This document shows positions 1 to 9,122 of a DNA stretch of 64,000 bases, in pieces (position 1 is the first letter of the stretch; each line of letters begins with the position of its first letter). Under the pieces are notes generated by a model, which saw nothing but the letters and a program-made list of their open reading frames with translations, was not told the origin of the DNA and searched no databases. The translations under genes and the position numbers were made by a program. Source of the stretch: JASJAR01 sp038530285 (GTDB taxonomy: Bacteria > Pseudomonadota > Alphaproteobacteria > Rhodobacterales > Rhodobacteraceae); NCBI GenBank assembly GCA_038530285.1, contig JBCBCY010000004.1, positions 62,001 through 126,000 on the forward strand, written 5' to 3'.

Positions 1-1
1 T

Positions 2-523
2 TTCTTCCGTTATTTAGGGCCGTTAGCGTTGTACAAATGGATTGATGTCGTTGTTTTCAATGATATTCTCCCGAATGGCTCGCTTCCCTGGCCCGATGAG
101 GCCGCCCGCTTTTTCATGCTTTGGATGACCGGGCTTATTGGTCCGCTGGCCTACCGCCGGGGCGGCTTCGTCTCGATCGATCTTTTGCTGCAGATCATCA
201 ACCGCCGGCTCGCTGCCCTTATCACCCTGTTTTTACTGCTAGTTTCGGGTTTTGTGCTTTATTGGGCCATCGGCATTGGTTGGGGTGAGGTCAACAGCCT
301 GACCGCGCGCGGCACCACAGCCTCGCTTTACATCTACGACTTCGCCGCCGGCGAATGGGACAAGATGCCCCGCAAGTTCGTCTTCTATTCGCTCTTTGTG
401 GGCGTGGTCTTGTTGTTCATCGTCAACCTGGAACTCATCCTTCGGTCGCTGATCACCCTTTTGGGTCAGGCCGATGACCTTCGGCCCGTCATGCCCGAAG
501 GCGATGACGTGATCGCGGAGTAA
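2..523 (+). CDS. dctQ: TRAP transporter small permease DctQ (5' truncated by window edge)
   Basis: Small four-helix membrane subunit of a tripartite TRAP importer, which couples DctP-bound substrate to the large DctM permease. The reading frame is open to the left edge, so the real start lies outside the window; the first in-window start-like codon is a TTG at 29. Family signs are the segment WPDEAARFFMLW followed by a GPLAYRRGG stretch, and hydrophobic segments near 180-270 and 390-460 of the DNA. The stop lies 5 bases before dctM, so the two are co-transcribed. The substrate cannot be told from this subunit. Confidence 0.9.
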   Translation, partial: FFRYLGPLALYKWIDVVVFNDILPNGSLPWPDEAARFFMLWMTGLIGPLAYRRGGFVSIDLLLQIINRRLAALITLFLLLVSGFVLYWAIGIGWGEVNSLTARGTTASLYIYDFAAGEWDKMPRKFVFYSLFVGVVLLFIVNLELILRSLITLLGQADDLRPVMPEGDDVIAE

Positions 524-528
524 GCCCC

Positions 529-2046
529 ATGCTGATTTGGTTCCTCCCCGTCTTCCTTGTCTTTCTGATGATCGGTCTGCCGGTGTTTTTCGGCCTGCTC
601 GCCGCACCGGGGATCTTGTTGTATTTGTCCGGAGCCGAACGCGACATCACGCTTCTTTACCGCAATGTTTACAATGGCATGGATAGCTTTCCTCTGATGG
701 CGATCCCGTTTTTTATGCTGGCGGGTGAGCTGATGAACCGCGGTGGCATCACCGAACGTCTGGTCGAGTTTTCCCAGGCCCTTATGGGGCACCTGCGCGG
801 CGGTCTGGCGCATGTGAATATCCTGTCTTCGATGCTGTTTGCGGGGCTTTCAGGCTCAGCGGTCGCCGACACATCCGCCCTGGGGTCGATGCTGATCCCG
901 GCGATGGAAAAGCAGGGCTATACGCGCAAGTTTGCCGCCGCGGTGACGGCGGCGTCTTCGGTCATCGGGCCGATCATCCCGCCGTCGGGGATCATGATCA
1001 TCTACGCTTATGTCATGGGCGAAAGCGTTGCGGCGCTGTTCCTGGCGGGCATCGTACCCGGCGTGATGGTGGGCATCGGGCTGATGCTGGTCGTGCGCCT
1101 GATGGCCAACAAGTACGATCTGCCCAAAGCTGAACGGATCGTCAAAAAGGGCGCGCCGATCAGCACCAAGGAATTCTGGTTTTCCTTTGTGCTGTTGCGG
1201 CTGAACATCGGCTGGCTGGTGTTCGCCGCCTTTAGGGGCCTCACCGGCATCGGCACGGAAACCATCGCGGACGATGGCGCGGTCATCGGCCCCGCCCCGA
1301 TTGAGGTTTGGGGCGCCTTCATCGTCTGCGTCATTGCGGTGCACTTCTTCTTGATGGCGATGCGCAGCCGGGTCGATCCCGACTTCCGCACCGTGACCAA
1401 GAAAGCCGTGGTGCCGCTGCAAACCCCGATCCTGATCCTGGGCGGCATTCTTCTGGGCGTTTTCACCCCGACCGAGGCCGCGACCGTGGCCGTCGCCTAT
1501 GCGCTGGTGGTAGGCTTCTTCGTGCTGGGCAGTATGCGCCTGAAAGACATGCCCGATGTGCTGTCGCGCTCGGCGATGACATCTGCGGTGGTGCTTCTTC
1601 TGGTCGGGGCCGCCATGGCGTTCAAGACCGTGGTGTCGCTGTCTTACGCGCCGCAAATCCTTGCTGACTTCATCCTGGCCCTGTCCGAAAACCCGCTGAT
1701 CTTGTTGTTCCTGATCAACATCCTTCTGTTCATCGTCGGCATGTTTCTCGATGCCGGCCCCGCGATTATCATCCTTGGGCCGATCCTTGCGCCCATCTTT
1801 GCCGACCTTGGCGTCCACCCGGTGCATTTCGCCATCATCATGAGCGTGAACCTCACCGTGGGGCTGGCCACGCCGCCGATGGGATTGGTGTTATTCGTCG
1901 CCAGTTCCGTCTCTGGCGAACGGGTTGAGGCCATCGCCAAGGCCATCCTGCCGTTCCTCGCTGTCGAAGTTCTGGTGATCTTTCTGATCACCTACTTCCC
2001 TGCGATTTCCATGACGATCCCACGCCTAACCGGGTTCGTTCAATAA
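529..2046 (+). CDS. dctM: TRAP transporter large permease DctM with an internal insertion
   Basis: The large TRAP permease carries the translocation path for sodium-driven uptake of small acids. The protein has 505 residues, clearly longer than the usual 425-440. Standard family segments flank the extra part: the SGSAVADTSALGS loop near 108-120, PPSG near 151, GVFTPTEAA further on, and GLATPPMG near the end. The extra 70 or so residues lie at about 215-285 and contain two further hydrophobic stretches, suggesting one additional helix pair. It sits 5 bases after dctQ and 40 bases before dctP. Confidence 0.93.
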   Translation: MLIWFLPVFLVFLMIGLPVFFGLLAAPGILLYLSGAERDITLLYRNVYNGMDSFPLMAIPFFMLAGELMNRGGITERLVEFSQALMGHLRGGLAHVNILSSMLFAGLSGSAVADTSALGSMLIPAMEKQGYTRKFAAAVTAASSVIGPIIPPSGIMIIYAYVMGESVAALFLAGIVPGVMVGIGLMLVVRLMANKYDLPKAERIVKKGAPISTKEFWFSFVLLRLNIGWLVFAAFRGLTGIGTETIADDGAVIGPAPIEVWGAFIVCVIAVHFFLMAMRSRVDPDFRTVTKKAVVPLQTPILILGGILLGVFTPTEAATVAVAYALVVGFFVLGSMRLKDMPDVLSRSAMTSAVVLLLVGAAMAFKTVVSLSYAPQILADFILALSENPLILLFLINILLFIVGMFLDAGPAIIILGPILAPIFADLGVHPVHFAIIMSVNLTVGLATPPMGLVLFVASSVSGERVEAIAKAILPFLAVEVLVIFLITYFPAISMTIPRLTGFVQ

Positions 2047-2086
2047 CCCACGAGCAACATATCAAAGACCACAAGGGAGACCCTTT

Positions 2087-3160
2087 ATGCTCAAGACCAC
2101 ACTGAAAACGCTGATGGCGGCGTCCATCCTGGCCACGGCACCGCTTGCCGCATGGGCAGGTGGCCACACGGAGTTCACACTGCGTGCGACCGCAAATTCG
2201 AACGAAAACGATGAAGACTACGACGGTCTGATCGTCTTCAAAAACCACGTCGAACTGGCGTCCAACGGCCGGATCGCTGTGGAAATCTTCATGGGCACGC
2301 AGCTGTGCGGCAACGGCACCGAATGCACCCAGGGCATCGCGGACGGCAACATCGACGTCTACGTGTCGACCTCGGGCGGCTTTGCGGGCATCTTCCCTTA
2401 CGTCCAGGTGTTCGACCTGCCCTACCTGATGGCCGATGACCGCGTGGCCGAAGCCGCGTTGCAAAACGGCACGCCCTTCATGGACCTGCTGCAGTCGAAA
2501 GTTCTCGAAGATTCTGGCGAAGCCATCCGCCTGATGACCATCGGCAACACCGGCGGCTGGCGCAACTTTGCCAACACCAAAGGCCGCGTGACCCAGCCGT
2601 CTGACATGGACGGGCTGAAAGTCCGCACGGTTGTCGCCGACATTCCCCAGGAGCTTGTCAAAGCCCTTGGCGGCGCGCCCACACCGATCCCGTGGCCCGA
2701 GCTTTTCACCTCGCTGCAGACCGGCGTTGTGGAAGGGTCGAAAAACGGCATCACCGACATCATGGGCATGAAGTTCCCTGAAGCCGGTCTTCAGTACGTC
2801 ACCCTTGATGGGCACGCCTACATGGGTGCGCTGTGGATCATGAACAACGAAAAGCTGATGGCGATGCCCGCCGATCTGCAGCGTGTGGTGGCCGATGGCT
2901 TCTATCAGCTGCAGCAGGCGACGTTTGCCTCGCCCAAGCGCAAGTCGATCCAGGCGTACCAAGACTTCATCGCCGGTGGCGGTGACATTTATGTGCCCAC
3001 ACCCGAAGAAAAGGCCGCCTTCGCGGAAGCCTCCGCGCCGGTTTATGATTGGTTCAAAGCCAATGTCGACGGCGGCGAAGAAGTGTTCAACGCCCTTGTT
3101 GAAACCGTCGCAGCCGTGGAAGCGGAAATCGACGGCGCGGCCATGGCCGACCTGAAGTAA
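2087..3160 (+). CDS. dctP: TRAP transporter periplasmic substrate-binding protein DctP
   Basis: Periplasmic receptor of the TRAP system, 357 residues. A Sec signal peptide is obvious (basic start, hydrophobic core, AWA-G cleavage region near residue 24). The DctP family pattern is clear in the FAGIFPYVQVFDLPYL segment and in the conserved Arg region MDGLKVRTV. The start follows a good ribosome site (AAGGGAGA). The order here is Q-M-P, with the receptor gene last and followed by a strong terminator. The receptor differs enough from well-known C4-dicarboxylate binders that I do not name a ligand. Confidence 0.94.
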   Translation: MLKTTLKTLMAASILATAPLAAWAGGHTEFTLRATANSNENDEDYDGLIVFKNHVELASNGRIAVEIFMGTQLCGNGTECTQGIADGNIDVYVSTSGGFAGIFPYVQVFDLPYLMADDRVAEAALQNGTPFMDLLQSKVLEDSGEAIRLMTIGNTGGWRNFANTKGRVTQPSDMDGLKVRTVVADIPQELVKALGGAPTPIPWPELFTSLQTGVVEGSKNGITDIMGMKFPEAGLQYVTLDGHAYMGALWIMNNEKLMAMPADLQRVVADGFYQLQQATFASPKRKSIQAYQDFIAGGGDIYVPTPEEKAAFAEASAPVYDWFKANVDGGEEVFNALVETVAAVEAEIDGAAMADLK

Positions 3161-3184
3161 CAGGCTTCAAACCTAAAACACTGC

Positions 3185-3213
3185 GGGCGTCCCGGATCGG
3201 GGCGCCCGTTTTC
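3185..3213 (+). terminator. Intrinsic terminator of the TRAP operon
   Basis: A 9-bp stem (one G-U pair) with a GGATC loop is followed by a run of T, 24 bases after the dctP stop. This closes the dctQMP transcription unit. Confidence 0.8.
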
Positions 3214-3287
3214 GTTCCGCGGCCCCCAAGAAGCGCAAAGGGGCCGCCCGAAGGCGACCCCTGCTGCACAACCAATGCGACCGCTCG

Positions 3288-3542
3288 TCAGGCCGGATCG
3301 CTGAAAACCCACGCGCGTTTGCGTCCGACCTCGGTCAGCGCCGCGGCCGGGCGCCGGACCAGCGGATCACGCGATTTGAAAATATTGAAAAAGAACGCCG
3401 CCACGCGCACGCGGCGGTGGGCGGCAAAAGACGGCATGTCAACGCCGACAGGGGCATTGGTGTTGTCGGCCAAGAGCGGAACCCACTCCTCGGTCGCTCG
3501 AAACGGATCGTCGTAAACACTGGTGAAAATGTTGTCACTCAT
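3288..3542 (-). CDS. Conserved-looking small hypothetical protein, 84 aa
   Basis: Soluble 84-residue protein rich in aromatic and basic residues, with the core FFFNIFKSRDPLVRR and an RKRAWVFSDP tail. I do not recognise the family. The ATG at 3542 is preferred over an in-frame GTG four codons upstream. The product has no signal peptide or membrane segment. Its upstream region carries the three-unit palindromic array at 3572-3658, so it may be a regulated gene. Coding status rests on the open frame and on the gap that would otherwise exist between the terminator and the array. Confidence 0.55.
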   Translation of the reverse strand: MSDNIFTSVYDDPFRATEEWVPLLADNTNAPVGVDMPSFAAHRRVRVAAFFFNIFKSRDPLVRRPAAALTEVGRKRAWVFSDPA

Positions 3543-3571
3543 AACGCTGATCACTCACTTACCTACTTACA

Positions 3572-3658
3572 CGTGCAGACAACATGCCTGCCTTCTCACA
3601 CACACAGGCCACATGCCTGCTTACAAACCGGTGCAGACAACACGTCTGCGGGCACTTT
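3572..3658. repeat. Three tandem 29-bp units, each with a palindromic core
   Basis: Three degenerate 29-bp units begin at 3572, 3601 and 3630. Each has an inverted repeat at the same place: GCAGAC-N5-GCCTGC (3575-3591), CAGGC-N5-GCCTG (3605-3619) and the perfect GCAGAC-N5-GTCTGC (3633-3649). The centres are 29 bp apart, just under three helical turns. The array begins 30 bases upstream of the minus-strand gene starting at 3542, so a multi-site operator is the simplest reading. It is too short and too diverged between units to be a CRISPR array. Confidence 0.6.
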
Positions 3659-4167
3659 CACCTTTGGTAAGGATGCGCCGGGCCAACACACCGGCCCGAC
3701 GCACCACCAACTCACTCTCTACACGAGACCTTCGACCGCTCGAAGGATCGCCACTACAAGGATCGTTAGACAAGCCTTGCGTGACGACATCCGGGCGCGA
3801 ATGGGCACAAGGCGCCGCGCTAGGGTCAGAATTGTGACCAGCCCCGTTTTGCCGAAGTTGGCGAATTCTGGGCAGCACGTCAAAACCGTGAACAATTGCG
3901 GCCACACTAGATGCCGATGTGCAGATCATCGCGGATTTGCTGCCTGATTGTTTCGCCAAACGGGACAGACAGACCCGATCGACCTTCGCAATCGCGCCAC
4001 GTTCTTCGTCAAATTTCATCGATTTCCAAATTCGAAACGCTGCGTTTCGCGGGTTATTTTCTGCAAATTTGATCGGAAAACTCAGTGATTTCGTTCGAAT
4101 CGGCCGATACAACCGTAACGGGTGTCTGGTTTTGAACGATCTTCTTAACAGCGAATTAACCTTTACG
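3659..4167. other. Non-coding stretch with one perfect hairpin
   Basis: I see no convincing gene here; the open frames are short, without ribosome sites or family character. The base composition is more AT-rich than the surroundings. A perfect 7-bp inverted repeat CGAAACG-CTG-CGTTTCG lies at 4033-4049, about 120 bases past the end of the Sel1-like gene, and could act as its terminator although there is no strong T-run on that strand. Confidence 0.4.
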
Positions 4168-4683
4168 TCAGCGAAACGGGTACATCCAAACCTTGTAATC
4201 GTTGATCAGGATGTTTCCCCGATCAATTTCATCCGGCGTCATCTTCTTGACGACCTCTTCGATGGAAATCGCGGCATCAGGATCACCGCCTATGGCCGAC
4301 AACCCGTACCAAAGGTAGGCGCGCACCAAATCCGGCGCGGGCATCCCCAAACCCAACTCGTAATACCAGCCGATCCCGGATTGGGCGCCTGGATGCCCCT
4401 TCATGGCGGACCGCAAATACCACTCGAACGCACGCTCTGCGTCCTTTTCGACGCCAAGACCCAACGCATACATCACGCCAATGAACTCTTCGGCATCCGC
4501 ATTGCCCGCGCGCGCCAAAGGCAAAAACGCGTCCATTGCCGCTTCGAACTCACCGGCCTCCATCAGATCGCGCGCCTCTTCCAGCGAGGCAGGCAAGACC
4601 GGACTTGCAAAGCCCGCAAAGACAGCGATCATAAGCGCGCTTAGTGCGTTGCGTTTGCTTGGGAGGGACGTTTGTCGCGTCAT
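4168..4683 (-). CDS. Secreted Sel1-repeat (TPR-like) protein
   Basis: Exported 171-residue protein. The N-terminal 32 residues form a Sec signal ending near VLPA. The rest contains about two Sel1-like alpha-helical repeats at 58-135, seen as AEEFIGVMYALGLGVEKD and AQSGIGWYYELGLGM, a fold used for protein-protein contacts. No catalytic residues are apparent. The first 12 bases overlap the start of the divergent di-heme peroxidase gene, so the two 5' ends cross over; an internal ATG at residue 18 is an alternative start that would remove the overlap, but it shortens the basic part of the signal peptide. Confidence 0.8.
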   Translation of the reverse strand: MTRQTSLPSKRNALSALMIAVFAGFASPVLPASLEEARDLMEAGEFEAAMDAFLPLARAGNADAEEFIGVMYALGLGVEKDAERAFEWYLRSAMKGHPGAQSGIGWYYELGLGMPAPDLVRAYLWYGLSAIGGDPDAAISIEEVVKKMTPDEIDRGNILINDYKVWMYPFR

Positions 4684-6000
4684 GGTTTGATCACCGCTTC
4701 ATTGCTACTGGCCGGGGTCTGCACAAGCGCTGGCGCGATTGAGCTGTCGGCGCCCGTGGACCCAAGTGATTTTATCGCCGCCGAGCCCCAGAAAGCCAAG
4801 ATCGGGCAACTCCTCTTTTACGACAAGATCCTGTCGGGCAACCGCAATATCTCCTGTGGGACCTGCCATCACCATGATTTGGCGGGCACCGACGGGCTGT
4901 CATTGGGGATCGGGGAAGGCGGCACTGGCCTTGGCCGGGACCGAACGCCCGGAACCGGCGAAGATCAGATCGTCAAGCGCATTCCCCGCAACGCCCCTGC
5001 CCTTTGGAACCTTGGTCACCAATCTATCGACATCCTGTTTCACGACGGGCGCCTGTCGGTGTCAGACCTTTATGGCAACGGCTTTGACAGCCCGGCCGAA
5101 GAATGGCTGCCCAAGGGGCTGGACAATATCGTGGCCGCCCAAGCGCTGTTTCCGCTGACCTCGCTTGCGGAAATGGCCGGCAGCCCGGGCGAAAATGACA
5201 TCGCGGGTGCTGTGAACGACCGGATCGACGCGGTCTGGCCGATCGTGGCCAAGCGCGTGCGCGGGATCGACGCCTATGGTGAGATGTTCGTCACCGCATT
5301 TGACAGCGTAAAGGCCCCCGAAGACGTCACCATCGTTGAGATCGCCAATGCGCTGTCGGCCTTCATCACATCCGAATGGCAAAGCTTCGACAGCCCCTAT
5401 GACCAATACCTTGCCGGTGACAAAACCGCTTTGACGACCCAACAGGCCCGCGGGATGAACCTGTTTTTTGGCGCCGCAGGCTGCGCGGATTGTCACGATG
5501 GCCCGCTGTTGTCCGATCAAGGCTACCACGCGCTTGGCCTGCCGTCGTTCGGGCCGGGCCGGACCCGCAAGTTTGACCCGATGCCGCGCGATCTGGGGCG
5601 CATGGGCAAGTCAAACAACCTTGCTGATGCATACAGTTTCCGCACGCCGATGCTGCGCAATGTGGCCCTGACCGGACCCTATGGGCACAACGGCGCCTAC
5701 CCGACCCTGGAACGGATGGTGCGCCATCACCTTGATACCGATGCCGCGCTGGCCGAATGGACAAAGGACGACGCAGGCCTGCCCGAAGTGCCCTGGCTGG
5801 CGGCGGCTGATTTCGTCATTCAGCAAGACCGGCTGGAAATGGCGCGGCAAACCCGCGCGCGCGACCTGCGCCCGCGCCCTGTCTCGGACGATGAGATTGA
5901 TGCGCTTGTCGCGTTTTTGATTGCGCTGACAGGCGAGACCGCGCTGACCCGGCCCCTGGGGCGCCCTGACGCCGTTCCCTCGGGACTGCCCGTGGACTAA
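4672..6000 (+). CDS. Di-heme cytochrome c peroxidase / MauG-family protein
   Basis: Periplasmic 442-residue protein of the bacterial cytochrome c peroxidase and MauG superfamily, which reduces peroxide or uses high-valent haem to oxidise a partner. Two c-type haem sites are visible: CGTCH at 62-66 and CADCH at 271-275. The arrangement of FRTPMLRNVALTGPYGHNG after the second haem is typical of the family. A Sec signal covers about the first 22 residues. The TTG at 4672 is chosen because a GGGAGG ribosome site lies 5-10 bases before it. Family membership is sure; the exact partner is not. Confidence 0.88.
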   Translation: MSRHGLITASLLLAGVCTSAGAIELSAPVDPSDFIAAEPQKAKIGQLLFYDKILSGNRNISCGTCHHHDLAGTDGLSLGIGEGGTGLGRDRTPGTGEDQIVKRIPRNAPALWNLGHQSIDILFHDGRLSVSDLYGNGFDSPAEEWLPKGLDNIVAAQALFPLTSLAEMAGSPGENDIAGAVNDRIDAVWPIVAKRVRGIDAYGEMFVTAFDSVKAPEDVTIVEIANALSAFITSEWQSFDSPYDQYLAGDKTALTTQQARGMNLFFGAAGCADCHDGPLLSDQGYHALGLPSFGPGRTRKFDPMPRDLGRMGKSNNLADAYSFRTPMLRNVALTGPYGHNGAYPTLERMVRHHLDTDAALAEWTKDDAGLPEVPWLAAADFVIQQDRLEMARQTRARDLRPRPVSDDEIDALVAFLIALTGETALTRPLGRPDAVPSGLPVD

Positions 6001-6063
6001 GATCTGGGGCCCCGGGACATCTCGCCGCTGTCCCTTTGCGCGGTCACTGCTATCTAGTGGTCA

Positions 6064-6735
6064 GTGAGTAACGCAATACCTCCCCTCGCGATCCGCGACC
6101 TGACCAAGACTTTTGCTGGTGGCGATGCCCCGGTGGAGGTTTTTGGCGGTGTGTCGTTTGAGGTTGACGCGGGGCAGAGTGCCGCGCTGACCGGCGAAAG
6201 CGGGTCCGGAAAGTCCACGCTTTTGCATTGTGCCGCAGGGCTCGAACGCCCGGACGGCGGCGTGATCAGGATCGCGGGCGCGGACCTGACAGTGATGGGC
6301 GAAGCTGAACGCGCCGCGATCCGCCGCGACCGGCTGGCGGTGGTGTTCCAGCAGTTCAACCTGATCCCGTCTTTGGATGTCGCGGCCAACATCGCGTTTC
6401 AGGCCCGCCTCGCAGGGCGTCTTGATGCCGCCTGGTGCCGCGATCTGACCGCGCGTCTGGGTCTGGACGCGCAGACCGCGAAATACCCAGAAGAGCTTTC
6501 GGGCGGCCAGCAGCAACGCGTCGCGATCGCGCGTGCGCTGGCCCCGCGCCCGGCCCTGGTGCTTGCAGATGAACCAACAGGCAACCTTGATGAAGCCACC
6601 GGCGACGCGGTGATCGACCTGATGCTGGCGCTGGTGGCCGAAACAAACGCTGCTTTGTTGCTGGTGACCCATTCGCCGCGGATCGCGGCGCGCTGCGACC
6701 GTCAGCTTCACTTGTCACGCGGGTGCTTGTCGTGA
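6064..6735 (+). CDS. ABC transporter ATPase, LolD/MacB type
   Basis: Cytoplasmic ATPase of 223 residues that would drive the FtsX-like permease encoded next. It has Walker A GESGSGKST, the signature LSGGQQQR, and Walker B in ALVLADEPTGNLDE, the last being typical of the LolD/FtsE/MacB group. The start is a GTG at 6064. The stop TGA overlaps the GTG start of the permease gene (GTGA), a strong sign of coupled translation. The companion secreted AttH-like protein suggests a role in extracting or transporting something at the envelope rather than in solute uptake. Confidence 0.9.
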   Translation: MSNAIPPLAIRDLTKTFAGGDAPVEVFGGVSFEVDAGQSAALTGESGSGKSTLLHCAAGLERPDGGVIRIAGADLTVMGEAERAAIRRDRLAVVFQQFNLIPSLDVAANIAFQARLAGRLDAAWCRDLTARLGLDAQTAKYPEELSGGQQQRVAIARALAPRPALVLADEPTGNLDEATGDAVIDLMLALVAETNAALLLVTHSPRIAARCDRQLHLSRGCLS

Positions 6736-9122
6736 CCCGCGCAGGCATGATCGCCCTAGTGTCCCATTGGCGCCGCCAGCCGGGCCAGTTGGTCACCCTG
6801 ATCCTGGGGCTGGCCTTGGCCACCGCCTTGTGGACGGGCGTTCAAGCGATCAACGCCGAAGCGCGAACATCCTACGCGCAGGCGGCAGGTGCGTTGGGAT
6901 CGGCGGGCGAGGAATTCACCCTGCCCGGCCGCGCCTTCAAGCAGTCTGACTATGTTGCACTGGTGCGCGCAGGTTGGCGGCTGTCGCCCGTGCTTGAAGG
7001 GTGGATCGCGGCAGATCAGGGCCGCGTCCGGCTGATCGGGCTTGACCCGCTGACCACGCCCCCGGGTTCAGTGGCCGCAGATGTTGCGATCGGCACACCG
7101 TTGGATTTTCTCACCGGGCCGGGCCAAATCCTGGCCGCACCGGCCACCGCAGCAAGGCTATCGGGCGCACCCGTCGCGGTCAGGGCTGTCGACGGGCTTG
7201 CCCCGGGCATTGCCTTTGCCGACATCGGGGTCGCGCAGCGTCTCACCGACCGTCAGGGCGAAGTTGATCGGCTGCTGCTTCATCCTGAGCAGGGCCTGAA
7301 CCTGCCCGATCCCGCGACCATCGTCGCAGGACTTCAGCGTAGCGCCCCCGCAAGTGCCGACGATCTGGCCCGGCTGACTGACAGTTTCCATCTGAACCTG
7401 ACCGCCTTTGGGTTTTTGTCCTTCGCGGTAGGACTGTTCATCGTACACGGGGCAATTGGTCTGGCGTTCGAACAGCGCCGCGCGATGTTTCGCACCCTGC
7501 GCACGCTCGGCCTGCCCCTTGGCCGGCTCGTTGCACTTTTGGTCGTCGAGCTTGCCGTCATCGCCCTGATTGCGGCGGCTCTGGGCGTCGGGCTTGGCTA
7601 TCTGATCGCCGCGACGCTTTTGCCAGACGTCGCCGCCACCCTGCGCGGTCTTTACGGCGCCACCGTCGAGGGCAGCTTGTCGATCTCACCTTTGTGGTGG
7701 GCCCTGGGTTTTGTGATCGCCTTGGCCGGCACCAGTGTCGCCGCCGCAGGCGCGATCTGGAAAGTGGCCCGCCTGCCCCTTTTGGCGCCTGCCAGGCCAC
7801 GCGCCTGGGCTCGCGGGTCAGAAACCACCACCCGCCTGCAACTGCTGGGGGCCGGCGTTTTGGCCTGCATTGCCCTTGTCGCGGGGCTCACCGGCGGTGG
7901 GCTTGTCGGCGGATTTGTCCTTTTGGGGGCGTTGTTGCTGGCGGCCGCATTGACCTTGCCGTCTGTGCTGGCGGCAAGCTTGTCGCTTGGGGCCCGTCTG
8001 GCCCGCCGCCCGCTTGCCCAATGGTTCTGGGCCGACAGCCGGCAGCAATTGCCAGGCCTGTCGCTGGCGCTGATGGCGCTTCTTCTGGCGCTGTCGACCA
8101 ATATTGGTGTCGGCACCATGGTGTCGTCTTTTCGGCTGACATTTCTTGGCTGGCTCGATCAACGCCTGGCCTCGGAACTTTATGTCTCCACCGAAACCCA
8201 GGCCCAGGCGACCCAAATGCTCGCGTTTTTGGGTGCAGACGTGGTGGCCCTGCCGATCTGGGGCGCGCAGGCTGAGATTGCCGGCGCCCCGGGCGAGGTT
8301 TATTCGGTCGCAGACCACGCCACCTACCGAGACAACTGGCCCTTGCTGTCATCCCTGGCAGACCCATGGGACAGGGTCGCACGCGGCGACGGCGCAATGA
8401 TCAACGAACAACTCGCCCGCCGCGAAGGGCTGGCCCCCGGCGATGCGATCACCTTGCCGGGCGGCCCGATGACCATCGCGGGGGTCTATTCCGACTATGG
8501 CAATCCACTGGGCCAGGCGATGGTGTCGCCCGATGTGTTTATCGCGCGTTTTTCCACGGCCGAGCGGACGAATTTCGGTCTGCGTGTAGCGCCTGCGCAG
8601 GCTAACGACCTGCGCCGCGCCCTGATTGAGGATCTGGGCCTTGACCCGGGCCGCATCACCGATCAGGCGGCCCTCAAAGACATGTCCCGGCAAGTGTTCG
8701 AACGCACGTTTGCCGTCACCGGGGCTTTGAATGTCCTCACACTCGCGGTGGCGGGGGTCGCGATCCTGACCAGTTTGATGACATTGGCGACCATGCGTCT
8801 GCCGCAGCTGGCGCCGGTCTGGGCCCTTGGGGTGAACCGCCGGCATCTGGCCTGGATTGAGGTAATGCGTGCTGCCGCACTGGCCGCGCTGACCGCGGTC
8901 GCGGCCCTGCCCGTGGGGTTGATCCTGGCCTGGGTACTGCTGGTCGTGATCAATGTCGAAGCCTTTGGCTGGCGCCTGCCGATGCATCTGTTCCCCGGTC
9001 AATGGGCGGGGCTTTTGGCCCTGTCGCTGGTGGCCGCAGCCCTTGCTGGCGCCTGGCCGGCCCGCCGTCTGGCCCGGCGCCCGGCCGCCGATCTGGTAAA
9101 GGTCTTCGCCCATGAACGCTAG
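6732..9122 (+). CDS. FtsX/MacB-type ABC permease
   Basis: Membrane protein of 796 residues with the duplicated FtsX layout: one N-terminal helix, a long periplasmic domain, a block of helices with a FtsX core (near FLSFAVGLFIVHGAIGLAF), a second periplasmic domain, and a final helix block near the C terminus. The start is taken as the GTG at 6732, giving a 4-base overlap with the ATPase gene; another GTG three codons upstream is possible. Such permeases normally do not import substrates; they transmit ATP energy to periplasmic partners or extract lipoproteins. The 3' end overlaps the AttH gene by 11 bases. Confidence 0.88.
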   Translation: MTRAGMIALVSHWRRQPGQLVTLILGLALATALWTGVQAINAEARTSYAQAAGALGSAGEEFTLPGRAFKQSDYVALVRAGWRLSPVLEGWIAADQGRVRLIGLDPLTTPPGSVAADVAIGTPLDFLTGPGQILAAPATAARLSGAPVAVRAVDGLAPGIAFADIGVAQRLTDRQGEVDRLLLHPEQGLNLPDPATIVAGLQRSAPASADDLARLTDSFHLNLTAFGFLSFAVGLFIVHGAIGLAFEQRRAMFRTLRTLGLPLGRLVALLVVELAVIALIAAALGVGLGYLIAATLLPDVAATLRGLYGATVEGSLSISPLWWALGFVIALAGTSVAAAGAIWKVARLPLLAPARPRAWARGSETTTRLQLLGAGVLACIALVAGLTGGGLVGGFVLLGALLLAAALTLPSVLAASLSLGARLARRPLAQWFWADSRQQLPGLSLALMALLLALSTNIGVGTMVSSFRLTFLGWLDQRLASELYVSTETQAQATQMLAFLGADVVALPIWGAQAEIAGAPGEVYSVADHATYRDNWPLLSSLADPWDRVARGDGAMINEQLARREGLAPGDAITLPGGPMTIAGVYSDYGNPLGQAMVSPDVFIARFSTAERTNFGLRVAPAQANDLRRALIEDLGLDPGRITDQAALKDMSRQVFERTFAVTGALNVLTLAVAGVAILTSLMTLATMRLPQLAPVWALGVNRRHLAWIEVMRAAALAALTAVAALPVGLILAWVLLVVINVEAFGWRLPMHLFPGQWAGLLALSLVAAALAGAWPARRLARRPAADLVKVFAHER

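Noticed and set aside
856..1827. Long minus-strand open frame opposite dctM
   Set aside because: It lies wholly within a clear membrane permease gene and encodes a His/Asp/Arg-rich sequence typical of an antisense shadow in GC-rich DNA.
3572..3658. Possible CRISPR array
   Set aside because: Only three units, no conserved direct repeat with unique spacers, and no cas genes; the palindromic core at fixed spacing fits an operator better.
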